Source of the DNA: Planctomycetaceae bacterium
GTDB lineage: Bacteria; Planctomycetota; Planctomycetia; Pirellulales; Pirellulaceae
Length of the DNA: 64,000 bases
Direction of reading: 5' to 3'
Assembly (NCBI GenBank): GCA_002724245.1
Contig: PBOG01000064.1
Span: forward strand, 16,126-80,125
The notes beneath the pieces are model-generated. The model ran no database searches. It worked only from the letters and a program-made list of their open reading frames with translations, and was not told the DNA's origin. Below are positions 21,234 to 32,900 of this stretch, one piece after another. The translations under genes were made by a program, and so were the position numbers. The first letter of the stretch is position 1, and each line of letters begins with the position of its first letter.

Positions 21234-22862
21234 TCAGCGAAGTTGATTTTCCCAGATTGTGATCATCCCGGGCAAGGGAGATAACCCGATCGCCCGCGGC
21301 GTAATCCCTTCGAGCGTAAAGTGACCTGTCAATAGATCCAGGTCACCGTCACCATCCACATCCGCACATTTGACGGTGGCATGGGAATAACGTCCTGTTT
21401 CCAGCACGTGTGTTTCAAACTGTCTTGGACTGGTCTGCTCAAGCCAAACCAGTGACGCAACTCGTTTACCGTCCAGTAAGTTCACCCCCGTCTGGGGATC
21501 GGTAATACCAAACGGGAGAAAGGCTGACGCGACAATATCCAGGTCGCCATCGGCGTCCAGGTCACCGCTGCTGACGGCCAGTCCCCCGGGGAGTGGCGTC
21601 AAAGCATGCCTCTGAAACGGGAAGCTGCCTTTGTTTTCCAGCCATTGAACCTGGTGGTAAGGTCGGTAGATCTGGAAGTCGAGTGTATCTCCATTCACCA
21701 GCAGAACATCCAAGTCGCCATCGCCATCCACATCCGTAAGCTCAATCCCAGCAGAGCCATACCCCGCATTATTTGCGTCGAACACGACTTCTTTGCGAAA
21801 CTTGCCATCACCCTGATTCAAAAAGGCCACAATTTTTTCGTGCTCCTGGCTGATCAACGCCATAAAATCCAGGCGTCCGTCACCATTCAGATCCGCAACC
21901 GGGACGTGTATCACGCCAGCGCGATCATCAAGCGTATGTACTTCAAAATGCGGCTCACGGTAATCGGTCGTCCGATTCTCCAAATACAACACATGACCGG
22001 AAAACTGTCCTCCAAATTCTGCGACCACCAAATCGCGATCACCGTCACTGTCGAAATCCGCCGCCCTGACATCCGCAACCCGCCCGACTCCGGCAAGCAA
22101 ACTCGTCATCTGGTAGGCGCCCGATTCGTCCGCATGCAGCCACAGCACCCGTCCCTTCTTTGCATCGGATGTCTGCAACGTCCCCAAGTCGGCAACTAAT
22201 GCGTCAGGACGTCCATCTTGATCCAGGTCGGTCGTCTCCAGGTGCCCCGGATGGGTGACTTTGCCCAGGAACGAGAGCGTATTTCGTCCCGTCCTGGGTT
22301 CCCAGACGAAAATCTGTCCCGTCGGCATATCTGTAATCAAACTTGCATTTTGTTTTTCCGCCCCCCAAGGTGACCACTGAATGTTGGAAACTCCCTGGTA
22401 CACAGGCAAAGCGAACTGTCCGGTGGTCTCTCGATCCACTTCGACCGCAAGATCACGTGTTTGGAAGACGAGTGGCGACGGTGTTCCCTGCGGTGGTTCA
22501 ATCTCGAAACGGTCGGGAGCACGATCCCGAAAAAATCGCAACGTTGGCGCAAAAGGGGGCACTTTCTGCGGATCAAAATCACTATGCTCCAGAAAGCCGT
22601 ACGCCTGCCGCAGCTCCTTTTCCCAGAATTCCTTCGGAATCGTCTGCGGTTCAGGGTACGCGTGGCAATAGGTGCATGCCTCACGTATCTGAGACTCCAA
22701 CAATTGCTTGTCGACGGCTGCAACTACTTCACCAAAGTCCTGTGCAGCGGTTGTCGTATTCGCCGTGTCGTGAGGCGGTACCACTGGAGATGGCCCGCAC
22801 CCAGTGGACAAGCCGAGGGCCACCAGGATCATTGTGGCCTGCACCCCGGTTTTCGTCAGCAT
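21234..22862 (-). CDS. FG-GAP/VCBS repeat lipoprotein
   Basis: Start placed at 22862 (MLTKTGVQATMILVALGLSTGCGPS lipobox); repeated DxDxDGDxDLxV motifs (FDSDGDRDLVVAEF, LNGDGRLDFMAL, VDGDGDLDVLLVNG, LDADGDLDIVASA); single CTYCH motif. Confidence 0.82.
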   Translation of the reverse strand: MLTKTGVQATMILVALGLSTGCGPSPVVPPHDTANTTTAAQDFGEVVAAVDKQLLESQIREACTYCHAYPEPQTIPKEFWEKELRQAYGFLEHSDFDPQKVPPFAPTLRFFRDRAPDRFEIEPPQGTPSPLVFQTRDLAVEVDRETTGQFALPVYQGVSNIQWSPWGAEKQNASLITDMPTGQIFVWEPRTGRNTLSFLGKVTHPGHLETTDLDQDGRPDALVADLGTLQTSDAKKGRVLWLHADESGAYQMTSLLAGVGRVADVRAADFDSDGDRDLVVAEFGGQFSGHVLYLENRTTDYREPHFEVHTLDDRAGVIHVPVADLNGDGRLDFMALISQEHEKIVAFLNQGDGKFRKEVVFDANNAGYGSAGIELTDVDGDGDLDVLLVNGDTLDFQIYRPYHQVQWLENKGSFPFQRHALTPLPGGLAVSSGDLDADGDLDIVASAFLPFGITDPQTGVNLLDGKRVASLVWLEQTSPRQFETHVLETGRYSHATVKCADVDGDGDLDLLTGHFTLEGITPRAIGLSPLPGMITIWENQLR

Positions 22863-22915
22863 CAAAGAGCCCTCCGAATCGATCATCTCACGTATCGCCA
22901 GCCCCATCACACTGT

Positions 22916-25900
22916 TCACGATCTCAATACCGTTTGAAGATGAGGCGTCTTGCGAGTCACGGGTGAGGCGCGGTCGCCGAAACGAACTGTACGCATTGCC
23001 ACCAGAAGACTGCAACCAATAATCAACCACCCCAGCCAACTAGGAGACAACCATAACCACCACACCAACCCCAGAACGATTCCACCAGTGGACGCATGCC
23101 AGGTCACTCGTTCCATGTTCCACTGCCGTGACATCCCTCTCCACGCAACGCACGCGACAACAACCGTCAGGACTACGGCCAGACTACGCCACATCAAGGA
23201 CCGATCAAACGCGACATGCCGGCCAAGCTCCAGAGTCGATTGGTCACCCGTGAATTGCAGGTAAATTCCTTCACGATAATCACCAAGGCGGGAAATCAGC
23301 GTCAGCGGCCCGGGCGCTGTCGTAAGAGTCGACTGCTGGGGCTCCACGATTTCAAGCCGCTGGCCGACATCCCGCCAGCGCGTGTTCATTTCCTCCCGAA
23401 CCGCCGTGTCTCCCGAAAGTCCCTCACCAGCATCAATCTGAGCGAGCCGTGTATGTGTTTCGGTATAGCGTTGCCACCAGGACAGATACCAGCGGCTGCG
23501 ATCTTGATAAGAATAACTCCGCGCGGTATCAGCAGCTGTAGTCAACAAATCCGTCAAACTGCGCAATCGCGCGACTCCGTGCTCCAACTCCGAAACAACC
23601 GCTCCTTCCACTACCTCTGGATCGCGAGACTTCTGACCAGCGACCTGCACGTACCAGAGTGTTTGCTCAACCGGAAAGCTGACCACGCGAGGAACGAATA
23701 ATGTCCTGTCTGTAATCGCTTTCTGTGGGACGTCGTAGATCACCTCGATCCGTTGTGGTAACGGCTGGCGTCCCAGGTTCACGCGCCACTCATACTTGCC
23801 TAAAGAGGTCAATTCGCCGGGATACCCGTCAACAGAGACACGTAACAACCGAAGTCCATCCGGAACTTCAAGTACACAATACTCTCGCCGGCCCGCTACC
23901 AGGTGAAAACTGCTCGCACCAAATCGATGCTGTGAATCGCAAATCACACGATGGTCTGCAAGTTGCACTCGCGCTTCAATACGGTCTTCCTGGCGTACGG
24001 GCGCCACTCGCGAACGCGCGGTAAGCTCAAACACGGTGTGACCGGGTTCTGCGCCGATTTCGCTGGGCGGCACAACCACGCGCCGCAAATCGATCCCCTT
24101 CCAGAACAGAGGCTCGCCCTCCAATATCTCCGGCACGATCAGGTAACGTTCGGTCTGCGTAACATCTCGAGGTACAATCGGCAACAACAAGTCACTACTC
24201 GTTGTTGCCGCCTTTACCAGACGCTCTATTTGAACGGTAAAGTTCCCCAGGCCCGTGGTTCCTGGATACAAGACCCATTCACGGCCATCTCGATCAGCTA
24301 GTACCCGGGACGTACTCTGTGTCCCCTCAGGCAAACTCAGGGAAGTACTCTCACTGTCGGGAATTTCAAGACGCAACGCATCTAAAGCCCCCTTTTCTCC
24401 TCGAAAAGAGACGTCGCTCTGGGCGGACCAGTCACCGTCCTTCGGCACAAGTCGAGTAATGATTTTAGCTTGGACTCGCGTCGTCCTTTTCTGGATACGC
24501 GCACGGCAGCGAGCCACACCGTCTTCAACCGCAGGTGTGCAAGCGTAACTACCAACTAACCTTCCCCACCCCGATCGATACCGGCCCCACCCCTCCTCGT
24601 CCGTTGCCTGCCAATGCAACGGAGACGCTAGGACGACTCGCAATTTGGGGTCACGGTAAACCCTTACGCGTCGTGTGTTCACCGTACTTGCTACAGGCTC
24701 GATGGACGGCAACTCGACTTCGGCGCCCACTTCCGTCATGCCACCGCGCAGTACCACCTGGACTGGATCCGCCGTCAGGTTCCTGAGAAACACGGAAACG
24801 CGCCCACTGGGCGCACGCGCCCAGTGAGAAAGCAGCGGCACACCATTCCCAGTCACCTCAACGTCATACAGCTTCATCTCCGGAGATGTTTCAACGTAAT
24901 ACTGCCACACCGATTCACCCGCCGTACGCAGCTGCGCTACCCACTCCATTTTCACTTCACGCTCACCAAACAGAATGTCTAACTGCGAATCCGCTGTCAC
25001 CGTCGCAGCCCGTAATTGTGTCATGATGCCCCACGTACCCTGCAGGTCACTCACCACGTAGGCAAGATCTGGAGACGCGACGTCGGCTGACCAGGCGGCG
25101 GTCAGATCGGCAGCATCCATAGAAATAAACCCGGGTACGTTTTCCGGCTGGCCTGATAACGAGTCGTCCAACGATACGGCAAATAAGTGTCGCGTCGCCT
25201 TGCCTGTACGCACCTCTAACTCCGGCAACGTCAGTTTTCCCACGCCAGTCGTTCCGGTCAGGTAAAAAGTCAACGGCAACACAAACTCGTCGCCTGCCTC
25301 CTCTGGTAAAGTTACGTTCAGTGTCTTGGTCCCTGGTCGCTCAGGATTCCCTACCTCCACCACTGTCCACTCAGTCTCCTGGTCGAGCAAACGCAAGCGT
25401 GAATCTACCTCCAATTGAACCGTCTTGACGCGCCCCGCGAGGACACGACCAAACAAACGCGATTCAAACAATACACGGCCCGGGCGAACACGTAACCAGT
25501 CAATCTGTTCAAACGTGACATCGACACCATCGGTCACATCCTGTCGCGTTGGCGACCAACGGAACGATAACGTTTTCGAAGGCCCTAATTCCACTGACGG
25601 GTTGCCAAACTCGTCAATTGTCGTTTGCCCTAACGCGGAGTCGACCCGGATACCTGGCACCGGCTCTGCGCTTTCCAGTCGAAAGCGGGATTGCGGAACT
25701 TCGGGAATCTTGATCTGGAATCGACCTTCGCCAGACTGCGTCTGGTCAAGTGGAAGCAGCGAAAGTTCAAGACGGTGTAACCCCTGAGAATTGACGGCAA
25801 ACTCCAGGCTGTCTCCCGTCAGCGACCAGCGTGTTTGAATCGCAACGCCATCCAGATGTGCATCCGCGATTTGCACCTCATTTTCAAGTAGCGGTATTGC

Positions 25901-28900
25901 AACCCGCTGTTGCTCGCGACGCGCTTCCAGGTCATAAACGGCGACAATCTGAGAAACAGCCAGCCGCTTCTCACGAGAACGCGCAACATCACATCGATAA
26001 TTCGCTGCCGTAACGACCCAATCATGTGCCAATGGTTGTGACGCCACAGCCAATGCCGTCAGACGTCGGTAAAACGCCTCTGGCAAATAGATCACATCAC
26101 CCACTGGCCGGCGTTCCGCATCGATCGGAAACAAAACTTCATAGATAACCGGCGCATCAACGCCATCACGCGGCTCATCCGCTCCACCAGCCACAGCCAC
26201 CAGGGCACCGAAAACTGCCACCGTCCCAGTCGACCAAAGCGGCCAGTCTTTCGAAAACACGCGCCGACGGTACCGCGTCTCGACCATTCCCGGCTGTAGC
26301 CAGAGCAAACGAACTCCGATTCCAGCGACAACACCAAGAAATACGGCTGCAGACACCAGATCCAGAATATCAGGTACCAGACAGGCTACCAGGACCGAAA
26401 ATGCGACCGCAACCAAACTTCCGCGTGGCGAGCGTGCGGCGCCCCAGATCGTGCCTCCGGTCGCCAAAAAGAACACTGCCCAGGCCCACGACTGAATGGT
26501 TCCAGGGCGATACACCTCCACTACGACATCACGCTGTTTTGGCCAATCCAACAAACGCACAAATGTACCTGCTCTTGTGTTGATAGCGGGTGATGCGTCA
26601 TGCACATGAAGCCAGGGACTACCTTGCGACCGATCGACGTTCCAACTCTGCGCCAGAACCGCCCCAGGCCTACGCTCGCTTCTGGCTCCCTCCGATTCGA
26701 GCTCCGACTGGAGACGACTGGAAACAACTACATCTTCACCGTGCTTCACCAGTCGCAAACCCCAGCGTCCCAGCACGCGGCTTGTCAGATCCCCCGGAGC
26801 TACGTTTCTCCATATCGGCAAACGCGTATCCGGCGTGATACCCACGGCTGCCAATTGCCAGCGATCGATCCATAAACGCGGCACCTGCTGCCCGCCGTAA
26901 GACCCGATCCACTCACCCCATGTCTGCGGATGAACCACTCCCTGGGAAGCGTCGAGTAACGCATTAAGTTTCCTGGTCGCCCGTTCAACCACATCCGTTT
27001 CATCAATGTCTGCAGGCGTCCTGGCAATACCAGACCATTCCATATCGAGGAGACGAAACGGCTTGATCTCGCCTGGTCGTAACAAGGGCCCCAGGAATCG
27101 ACGCAGCCAGTCACCTGTTCTAGACATAACGCCAATTTGTATGCCTTCCTGTCCGGGACGAGGGGCATACCCCGAGGGGAGCCAAACCAACCATTGGCGT
27201 TGTAATACAGGTGCGTCAATTGACGTGTCTGGCGGTGCCAATGACGCACGACTACCAAGCTCGGATCCAATCGTCTCAAACAGCAGTTGGACGACCGGGA
27301 AACGCACGCCCACTGGCAAACTCAAGACAACCGGCGCTTCGGTGGCAACCACCGCCGGCGGTGCCACCCGTTTGCCGTTGATCTGAATCCCATGCCAACG
27401 AGCCCCTTGCGGAATCCGAAAACTGGCTCGCCGACGTCCCCCGTTCTCAATAAGAAATGCCGCTTCGTGCAAGACATGGCCATTGCGTGCCCAATGAGAC
27501 ACAAGCTGGAACGACCAGGCGTGAAATGCTGCATCTATTGGACTGGAGATTTGCTGTCGTAACCAGGCCACGGTCTGGGTACCCGGATCGTATCGATAGG
27601 TACCTCGAATCGCCCGGTCACCTGTCCGTTTTCCCGGCTGCCGCGGAATGCGACTCAATGCAGGGCCTTCGATACGGCAACTCCGCAAACCGTGGTTGGA
27701 GAAAACAAGCGTGCCTGTTTGCTCCGTCGTTTCAGGTAACCGAATCAAACCTATTTGATGCTGCTCTCCAAACCGGCTACGGCGTGTCCCTACCACGACA
27801 AAAGGACCTGCCTGTGGTTCGACAATACCCAGGTTCCAAATGGCTCCCTGATTATCGTCCTGTGCGTACACCCGACGTGCTGTTAGTCCAAGTTGTCGGT
27901 TGCTCTCAAAACGCCATTCAACGTCTGCATCGATGCTACCGGGAAGACTTACTCGAAACCCACGCAGAGGCGTCGATTCGGGTAAACAACGAATCTCAAA
28001 TCTCTCGACTAGTTCGTCATCACGCAAGTCAACTTTGACTTCTATTTCCGCAGAGAAACGTGGTGGCTCAGTTCGCAAGAACACCGCGAGTTCTGGCGGA
28101 TAAACTTTCGCGGTCATAACCATGGCACTGGGACCCGCTTCCACCAGCTGCCGGTCTGTCGACAGCAGGTCGTCATACAGAATCCGCTCCACCCCACGAT
28201 CCCCGGTCAACTCGACTTGCCGAGTCGGTTCCACTGGCACACTCACTAGATCACGCCTGGTCACACCCTGATCAAATGCAATCAACGGCAATTGCAGTCC
28301 CTTAACCAACGGACCTTCGGCGCGCAACGCTTTCGAACAAGTCAAATGAAATGTCACAATACGGTCTCGTGGCAGAGATCGCGCAAGTTGCAGCACGACG
28401 CGGCGTTGCGGCAGTCGCTCGCGCGCCGCATCTGGCCGCAGCGCAGATACCACCTGAAAACTCTCCAGAAGGTCCGGTGGATCCGCCTCGACCAGCTCGA
28501 CACCCCAGTCAGCCGGAATCGAGGACGTCAATTGGAAAAGCTCCCCCTGCAACGCCTGCACTCGAGCCACCACATCGGCCCGCGCTGTTCCGGCACGGGA
28601 CCGCAACGTCGTCCCCAGATCCACTGTCACTGCAGCCGTCCGCCGAGCGACCACCACTGCAACGGCACTCTCCGCGGAATGAAATTGAATCACACGCGTT
28701 ATCGACGGGTCCGCCGACTCAACGAATACTTCATGGCCACCAAGAGGTGTAACTTGCAACAGCTGTAATGACTCGTTGTCGATTTCCAGTGTCGCCTGCC
28801 CTTCTCGCCAGATTCCTTCGCGCAGCCGCGCTACTGGCAAACGCCAGACCGTGCCGGTCTGCAGGGGCGCAGAGCCAGAAATTCGCAGCACGCTCTCTTC

Positions 28901-29983
28901 ACTTGAACCGGCTTGGGCCAAGACAACACGAAACGTGCGGATACCAGTTTCCGGGCCGGGAAGCTCGCTATAGGAAACCACTTGATCCTGCCAACGAAGG
29001 TCGTGAATTTCTACCTCACTCCCGATGTCCAACGTCACCGCCTCCAGAGGATCATCGCGGACGCGCAGGGGTATCTCAAAAGACACCTGTACATCAGACG
29101 CTCCGATTGCATAGTCAACACTGCCCGGGCCTAACTCGACTCGTTGTGGTCGCCTTGTCAACTGATCGCGAGACAGAACTCGCAAGCGAACCGGCGTCTG
29201 CCCGCCTGTTTGAACGGTCCAGAGACGCCGTTGCCCCATCACCCGTGGTTGCGATGCGTTTTGCGTGTCAGCACCTTCATCGGCGGTCGTTTCCTCATTG
29301 CGCCGTTGCACGAGGTCTTTCTGTAATAGAACCACCGCACCTTCGACTGCCGGTTCCAATTCCGAAGGCAAATCCAAATCAACACGCGTGATTGGCGATG
29401 GTGGCAACGCCAGCGAAAACCGGGTTTCACCGGCGGCATCCAATTGACCTCGACGCGACCAGTCAAATGTGAGCTCCCCACTCTGTGCAACAATCACCAC
29501 AAGGCTGCCATCACTATCCAAACCCAACACCGCAGGTTGCTCTTCGCCTCCAGCCAATAACCAGGCAGGGTCACGTATCGCAATGCTGCAGGGGTCCAAC
29601 TTGAGTGCAACGGGGTCGGCGCCCTTATGATAAATCTGCAGTCGCGCTTGACCATCGATCAACTGGCCGCGTTCGTAGCGGGCCGAATACTCGCATCGCT
29701 CGATAAACACTCGCTGGGTAGCTACCTCGCCAGCGTTACGGCGAACGGCAGCAAGCTTCTCCAGAAAATCGTTACGCCGCATTGGCAGATAGGACTTATC
29801 TGCCAACTTCTGCAATTGCTCTTCAACGACGAGAACACGGCGGAAACGCAATCCCTGAGACACACCGCTGCCAGACGTGGCAGCGGGTTCTTGTGCGACC
29901 ATCAAACCGCAGGGCGCAAAGCAGCCTCCAACGTAACTGGCCACGATCATCTGGCCTGCGATCCACAGGAATGCGGACCTCAT
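22916..29983 (-). CDS. Giant (2355 aa) secreted/membrane beta-rich protein, apparently two tandem modules
   Basis: Single long ORF with N-terminal signal; internal TM cluster (SWAWAVFFLATGG...AVFLGVVAGIGVRLLW) followed by a second N-terminus-like segment and a C-terminal TM cluster; overlaps the upstream gene by 4 nt (ATGA). Confidence 0.85.
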   Translation of the reverse strand: MRSAFLWIAGQMIVASYVGGCFAPCGLMVAQEPAATSGSGVSQGLRFRRVLVVEEQLQKLADKSYLPMRRNDFLEKLAAVRRNAGEVATQRVFIERCEYSARYERGQLIDGQARLQIYHKGADPVALKLDPCSIAIRDPAWLLAGGEEQPAVLGLDSDGSLVVIVAQSGELTFDWSRRGQLDAAGETRFSLALPPSPITRVDLDLPSELEPAVEGAVVLLQKDLVQRRNEETTADEGADTQNASQPRVMGQRRLWTVQTGGQTPVRLRVLSRDQLTRRPQRVELGPGSVDYAIGASDVQVSFEIPLRVRDDPLEAVTLDIGSEVEIHDLRWQDQVVSYSELPGPETGIRTFRVVLAQAGSSEESVLRISGSAPLQTGTVWRLPVARLREGIWREGQATLEIDNESLQLLQVTPLGGHEVFVESADPSITRVIQFHSAESAVAVVVARRTAAVTVDLGTTLRSRAGTARADVVARVQALQGELFQLTSSIPADWGVELVEADPPDLLESFQVVSALRPDAARERLPQRRVVLQLARSLPRDRIVTFHLTCSKALRAEGPLVKGLQLPLIAFDQGVTRRDLVSVPVEPTRQVELTGDRGVERILYDDLLSTDRQLVEAGPSAMVMTAKVYPPELAVFLRTEPPRFSAEIEVKVDLRDDELVERFEIRCLPESTPLRGFRVSLPGSIDADVEWRFESNRQLGLTARRVYAQDDNQGAIWNLGIVEPQAGPFVVVGTRRSRFGEQHQIGLIRLPETTEQTGTLVFSNHGLRSCRIEGPALSRIPRQPGKRTGDRAIRGTYRYDPGTQTVAWLRQQISSPIDAAFHAWSFQLVSHWARNGHVLHEAAFLIENGGRRRASFRIPQGARWHGIQINGKRVAPPAVVATEAPVVLSLPVGVRFPVVQLLFETIGSELGSRASLAPPDTSIDAPVLQRQWLVWLPSGYAPRPGQEGIQIGVMSRTGDWLRRFLGPLLRPGEIKPFRLLDMEWSGIARTPADIDETDVVERATRKLNALLDASQGVVHPQTWGEWIGSYGGQQVPRLWIDRWQLAAVGITPDTRLPIWRNVAPGDLTSRVLGRWGLRLVKHGEDVVVSSRLQSELESEGARSERRPGAVLAQSWNVDRSQGSPWLHVHDASPAINTRAGTFVRLLDWPKQRDVVVEVYRPGTIQSWAWAVFFLATGGTIWGAARSPRGSLVAVAFSVLVACLVPDILDLVSAAVFLGVVAGIGVRLLWLQPGMVETRYRRRVFSKDWPLWSTGTVAVFGALVAVAGGADEPRDGVDAPVIYEVLFPIDAERRPVGDVIYLPEAFYRRLTALAVASQPLAHDWVVTAANYRCDVARSREKRLAVSQIVAVYDLEARREQQRVAIPLLENEVQIADAHLDGVAIQTRWSLTGDSLEFAVNSQGLHRLELSLLPLDQTQSGEGRFQIKIPEVPQSRFRLESAEPVPGIRVDSALGQTTIDEFGNPSVELGPSKTLSFRWSPTRQDVTDGVDVTFEQIDWLRVRPGRVLFESRLFGRVLAGRVKTVQLEVDSRLRLLDQETEWTVVEVGNPERPGTKTLNVTLPEEAGDEFVLPLTFYLTGTTGVGKLTLPELEVRTGKATRHLFAVSLDDSLSGQPENVPGFISMDAADLTAAWSADVASPDLAYVVSDLQGTWGIMTQLRAATVTADSQLDILFGEREVKMEWVAQLRTAGESVWQYYVETSPEMKLYDVEVTGNGVPLLSHWARAPSGRVSVFLRNLTADPVQVVLRGGMTEVGAEVELPSIEPVASTVNTRRVRVYRDPKLRVVLASPLHWQATDEEGWGRYRSGWGRLVGSYACTPAVEDGVARCRARIQKRTTRVQAKIITRLVPKDGDWSAQSDVSFRGEKGALDALRLEIPDSESTSLSLPEGTQSTSRVLADRDGREWVLYPGTTGLGNFTVQIERLVKAATTSSDLLLPIVPRDVTQTERYLIVPEILEGEPLFWKGIDLRRVVVPPSEIGAEPGHTVFELTARSRVAPVRQEDRIEARVQLADHRVICDSQHRFGASSFHLVAGRREYCVLEVPDGLRLLRVSVDGYPGELTSLGKYEWRVNLGRQPLPQRIEVIYDVPQKAITDRTLFVPRVVSFPVEQTLWYVQVAGQKSRDPEVVEGAVVSELEHGVARLRSLTDLLTTAADTARSYSYQDRSRWYLSWWQRYTETHTRLAQIDAGEGLSGDTAVREEMNTRWRDVGQRLEIVEPQQSTLTTAPGPLTLISRLGDYREGIYLQFTGDQSTLELGRHVAFDRSLMWRSLAVVLTVVVACVAWRGMSRQWNMERVTWHASTGGIVLGLVWWLWLSPSWLGWLIIGCSLLVAMRTVRFGDRASPVTRKTPHLQTVLRS

Positions 29984-32900
29984 GACTTGGCCTCCAACTG
30001 CATTCCAGGCACGGTTGCAGTAGCAGTTGTTCCCGGTACAGGTATGACGTCCGGAAGTCCTGCTCCTTCCAACCCGACACCGTCACCATGGGGCTTTTCT
30101 GTCGTGGAAGGCGTGCTTCGGCGCCAGACAGCAATATGCAACAACTGCGCGAGCGCCACCAGCAATAACCCCGTCGCAGCAGCCTGACCAAGCAACAATG
30201 CCAAATCCGGAACCCACCCGGCCAACCCAACCAGGATTGCCCCAGCAAACACCAATAAAGCGGGATGCCGAAGCCTTTTGAAGTACACCATCAGCAACCC
30301 AACAGCGAGGATCCCACCCGAACCCAACAGCAACAGGAGGTGCCGACTAAGTGTCAGACAATCCAATTCACGTACCGCGCCGACGGTCGCGAACAAATAT
30401 CGATTTGTATCCACAGGAAGCGCATCCTGCTCGCTGGCCCCAATCCACCGTTCCAATGCCTGCTGGTCGCGCAACTCTTCTCTTCGCCATCCCCACCCTG
30501 TCCAATGCCAATGTGATTCTTCACTGAGCGCATCAGAACTCCACGTCAAGTGCTGATTCGCTGGCGTCACCAATTGCCAATACGAACGCCCGAACCTGGT
30601 AACGCCATCGATCTGGGGCGCCGCCACGCGGCGCCTGCCCTGAGCGCTGTCCAGCGGCAAGCTGTACCAGACTTCCAGCAAATGTTCTGCGGAGAGAGGC
30701 TCCAAGGAAACATCCAGCAGCCCGGATGGCTCTAACGCGGCCCCTTGAACAGGCTGCTGATTGATAGCAACCGGGCCCAAGTCAGCCCCCTCTGGAAAGC
30801 GCACTTGAATCCGAGACTGCCTCGTTTCAACCCGAACACTCATTCGATTCCAATAGTGTTCCGATGTGATCCAAGTTTGGAGCCATGTCTGCTTGACGAT
30901 CATCGGAATACCGCGTCCCGTTTCCGCCCGCCGAATCGCCAATTTGATTTGCGGGAGATCCGCTACTGCAATCGGCAACTCGAATTCACGCTTTCCTTCG
31001 AGACTGCTTCGCGCCGACACCACCAGATCTTCACCGGGAATCTGGACTTCCAGGGCGTCCTCGCACTGCAGGAATGATGGTGCCAGCGAAATCGCCCCCC
31101 CATCACCGACGACGGGCGCGACAAGTGGCACCGCGACGTCGACCTGTCCGTCAGATGCAATCGAGGGCAAAGGGATCGTATACTCGACCAGAATCCTGGT
31201 ACGGTCGAAAACTTCTCTGGGAAGCAACACTTCCACTAACGCTGTCTCTGCAGATCCAGGGGACACGGACTCACTTACGGGTGCCGGCAGTTTTTCTCCA
31301 TCCGCCCAGATCTCAAAACGTGCTAATGGTTCGTCAAAGATCACAGCAGGGACCTGCAGTGCTATTTCGGTTAGTGCCCCGAACGTCACTTGATAATTTG
31401 CACGCCGCTGCACACGCAATTGCCCGGCCTCCACTCCAACCGAGGTCGCCAATTCAACAGCGACCTGACGCTCCCGGATCTGGAAATCTGCGGCAAACCT
31501 CATAGACCGGGCACTCATATCCTGGCGAAACAACAACTCATCTCGCGGTTCTGGATTGGTAGCTGCAAGCGCGGCCAAAGGTACTAAACCGACAATTCTC
31601 TCCGTGATCGGTACTAGTTCCAGGTTTCTGGCGGTTTGCACCGTGACCTGGGTTGGGTTCACCGTCCGCTCCAAGGGTACCGGCAATTCGACCTCCAGAG
31701 GAGATTCCTCGGGCATTTCCTGATAACCACTCAATCGAATGGAAAACTGATCCAAATCGATTGCCGCGGGGGTCAGCTGAATTTGCAGGCGACCGTCTGC
31801 GAGCTGATGTTCCAACACAATCTCTTCCGGCCCCACCTGGTCGACGTGCCAGGCCCCCACATCGATTGTCAGTTCGGAAGTACGTGCCCCACGTACCTGG
31901 TAGTCAAGCAGTGCTACAAATTCAAGACGGGCTGGCTGCACGTCTAACTCAAGCTTTGGCTCGACTCTCACGTCCCGGGTTTTCTCACGTACCGCCATCG
32001 ACAGCTGGTAAGGAAACTGGTGATAGAGGAACTGCGCCACTAAACGAGTAGCACCATCCGCATCAACGCGTGGTGTCACACGTCGCACTGCGCGATCGTG
32101 CCGCCAATTCAATGTCCAATCACCATTTACGGCAAAGTCAATCTGCCCCCTCTGACGCACCGCCTGCGGCACGTCAAACCCCGCCATTTCAACCTCGACG
32201 GCGTCTACCTCCTGATTTTCCTCCTGCCCTTCGCGATCCCTCTGCATAACAGCCAGCAACCAGAAATTGAGTCCGTCCTCTGGTGCCTTGTTCTGTAGCG
32301 ATACCTGCGCATATTGAAACGCTTGATCAGGAGATTGGTCTGCTGGTAATGCCTCGATCGTGTAACCGCGCTGTTCCGAGTGCGACAACAACTCCATGCC
32401 GGGCGGCAAACGCACCAGAAACGACCGGTAATCACCACTGAAACTTCGCACCGTAAGATCAGCTCGGCTTGTTACATAGTCCGGTCCTTCAACTGTGACG
32501 CGAATCCGCGCGCGGACATCAAGTCGGGCGGGCAGGAGTGACTGCTTCTCGCCAGGCGAACGCCAGGCAACGCTCAGTCCACTGCGACCTTCAAACAGGA
32601 ATTCTGTGTCACCGTCGACTTCTCGAGTCGATCGAAGAACACTTGCTCCGCCTTCCACTGAACCTAGCACCCGTGTACCTGGTACACGTAGCCTGGCGGT
32701 AAACTCGACTGCTGGTGGCACACTCAACCGCAACTGTGAATCATTTGCTTTGTGGACCACCGGAACCTTGAGTTCAAACTTCCAAGTGTGGACAGAGTCC
32801 GCAGCCGCCTTGACCCACGCGACCAATTGGCCATCAACCGGACTGCGTGTAACAAACTGGTTCCCCACGCCAGCATACACAGGCAGCTGCTGCAGCGCGC

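Noticed and set aside
22862-23039. N-terminal extension of the FG-GAP protein overlapping the giant gene
   Set aside because: A lipobox-containing start at 22862 is more plausible; the extension lies over the 3' end of the upstream gene
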